A stretch of DNA of 64,000 nt from Pseudevernia furfuracea (lineage: Eukaryota; Ascomycota; Lecanoromycetes; Lecanorales; Parmeliaceae). The position numbers and the translations under genes were made by a program. The notes below the pieces were generated by a model, which saw only the letters and a list, made by a program, of their open reading frames with translations, did no database searches and was not told the DNA's origin. Positions 63,622-64,000 of the stretch are shown in pieces. The DNA lies in NCBI GenBank assembly GCA_022315425.1, contig JAIUPT010000016.1, forward strand, positions 1-64,000, given 5' to 3'. Each line of letters begins with the position of its first letter. The first letter of the stretch is position 1.

Positions 63622-63660
63622 CCCCCCCCCCCCCCCCCCCCCCCTTCATCCCCCCCCCCC
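63622..63660. repeat. Poly-C runs (23 and 10 bases)
   Basis: Two C homopolymers separated by TTCATC. Lengths are likely to be unreliable in sequencing. They end the 3' flank of the thioesterase gene. Confidence 0.85.
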
Positions 63661-64000
63661 TAAACGCCCCATCCACCACCCCCAGCCAAACTCTCTCCCC
63701 CCTCCACCCCCTCAGGCTTCCCCTCCAAAAACCCAAATCCCTCCACATTCTCCTCCGTAACCAACCTCCACCTCAACCTCCGCAAAGGCCCATCGATACC
63801 GAACCGCAACCCCGCACCACACGTACGGACGCCCTCGCAGTCCGTAAACCCCCTCACCCATCCATCCGTCACGAAAAGGCGCCGCGCGCGGCTCTCGGCG
63901 GCCGAGGACGCAAGTACCTGAATCGGACGTGTGAAGTCGAGAGGACGGGGTTGGTTGGTTTTGGTTTTGGTTGCTTGCAGCTTGCAGCTTGCCGTGGGGG
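63660..64000 (-). CDS. Possible 3' end of a gene running off the window
   Basis: A minus-strand frame from about 63911 to 63660 encodes VLASSAAESRARRLFVTDGWVRGF...LRFGIDGPLRRLRWRLVTEEN and a Gly-rich tail. It is preceded by a plausible acceptor (GATTCAG at about 63912-63918). Codon use and composition look coding, but I recognise no family. It could be a further cluster gene; most of it lies outside the window. Confidence 0.35.
   Translation of the reverse strand, partial: PTASCKLQATKTKTNQPRPLDFTRPIQVLASSAAESRARRLFVTDGWVRGFTDCEGVRTCGAGLRFGIDGPLRRLRWRLVTEENVEGFGFLEGKPEGVEGGESLAGGGGWGV

Overview
This window reads as the end of a chromosome, or a region close to one, from a filamentous ascomycete (Pezizomycotina). 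The evidence is a TTAGGG-type telomeric tract, genes with short introns of about 48-93 bp with GT-AG (once GC-AG) borders, Zn2Cys6 and RTA1 family genes, a fungal PKS-NRPS, and decayed repeats with the C-to-T pattern of repeat-induced point mutation (RIP). The species cannot be named from the sequence.

Left part, 1-8.9 kb: very AT-rich, gene-free subtelomeric DNA. It holds an interstitial CCCTAA array (2056-2150) that opens a tract without a single G on the + strand (2043-3473). Next come diverged tandem repeats, two copies of a GCTGAG-based minisatellite, four copies of a palindromic MITE-like module, and the 3' end of a Ty3/gypsy chromovirus (chromodomain remnant, polypurine tract, LTR).

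Transition, 8.9-28.4 kb: a gene graveyard. It contains a 5'-truncated ankyrin gene with three in-frame stops, a DUF4185-type propeller gene that looks intact, broken HhH-GPD glycosylase and old-yellow-enzyme genes, an intact DHA1 MFS transporter, a leucine-rich-type gene split by a 2.6-kb deleted Ty1/copia element with exact 5-bp target duplications, two solo LTRs, an intact serine carboxypeptidase, and a P450 first-exon fragment.

Middle, 28.9-38.3 kb: ordinary genes for arylamine N-acetyltransferase, an amino-acid/choline-type permease, an alpha/beta hydrolase, a RING protein with a possible membrane segment, and an unknown protein with two RNxxxH (HEPN-like) motifs.

Right part, 39.8-63.5 kb: a secondary-metabolite cluster. 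A four-exon PKS-NRPS of about 3,491 residues has the order KS-AT-DH-(no recognisable MT)-ER-KR-ACP-C-A-T and ends at the T domain. A Zn2Cys6 regulator, an RTA1-type 7-TM protein, a divergent DHA2 efflux pump and a free-standing thioesterase follow. The synthase carries an apparently intact ER and lacks a terminal R/TE domain, so the stand-alone thioesterase is the obvious candidate for product release or editing. This unusual division of labour is the most interesting system in the window.
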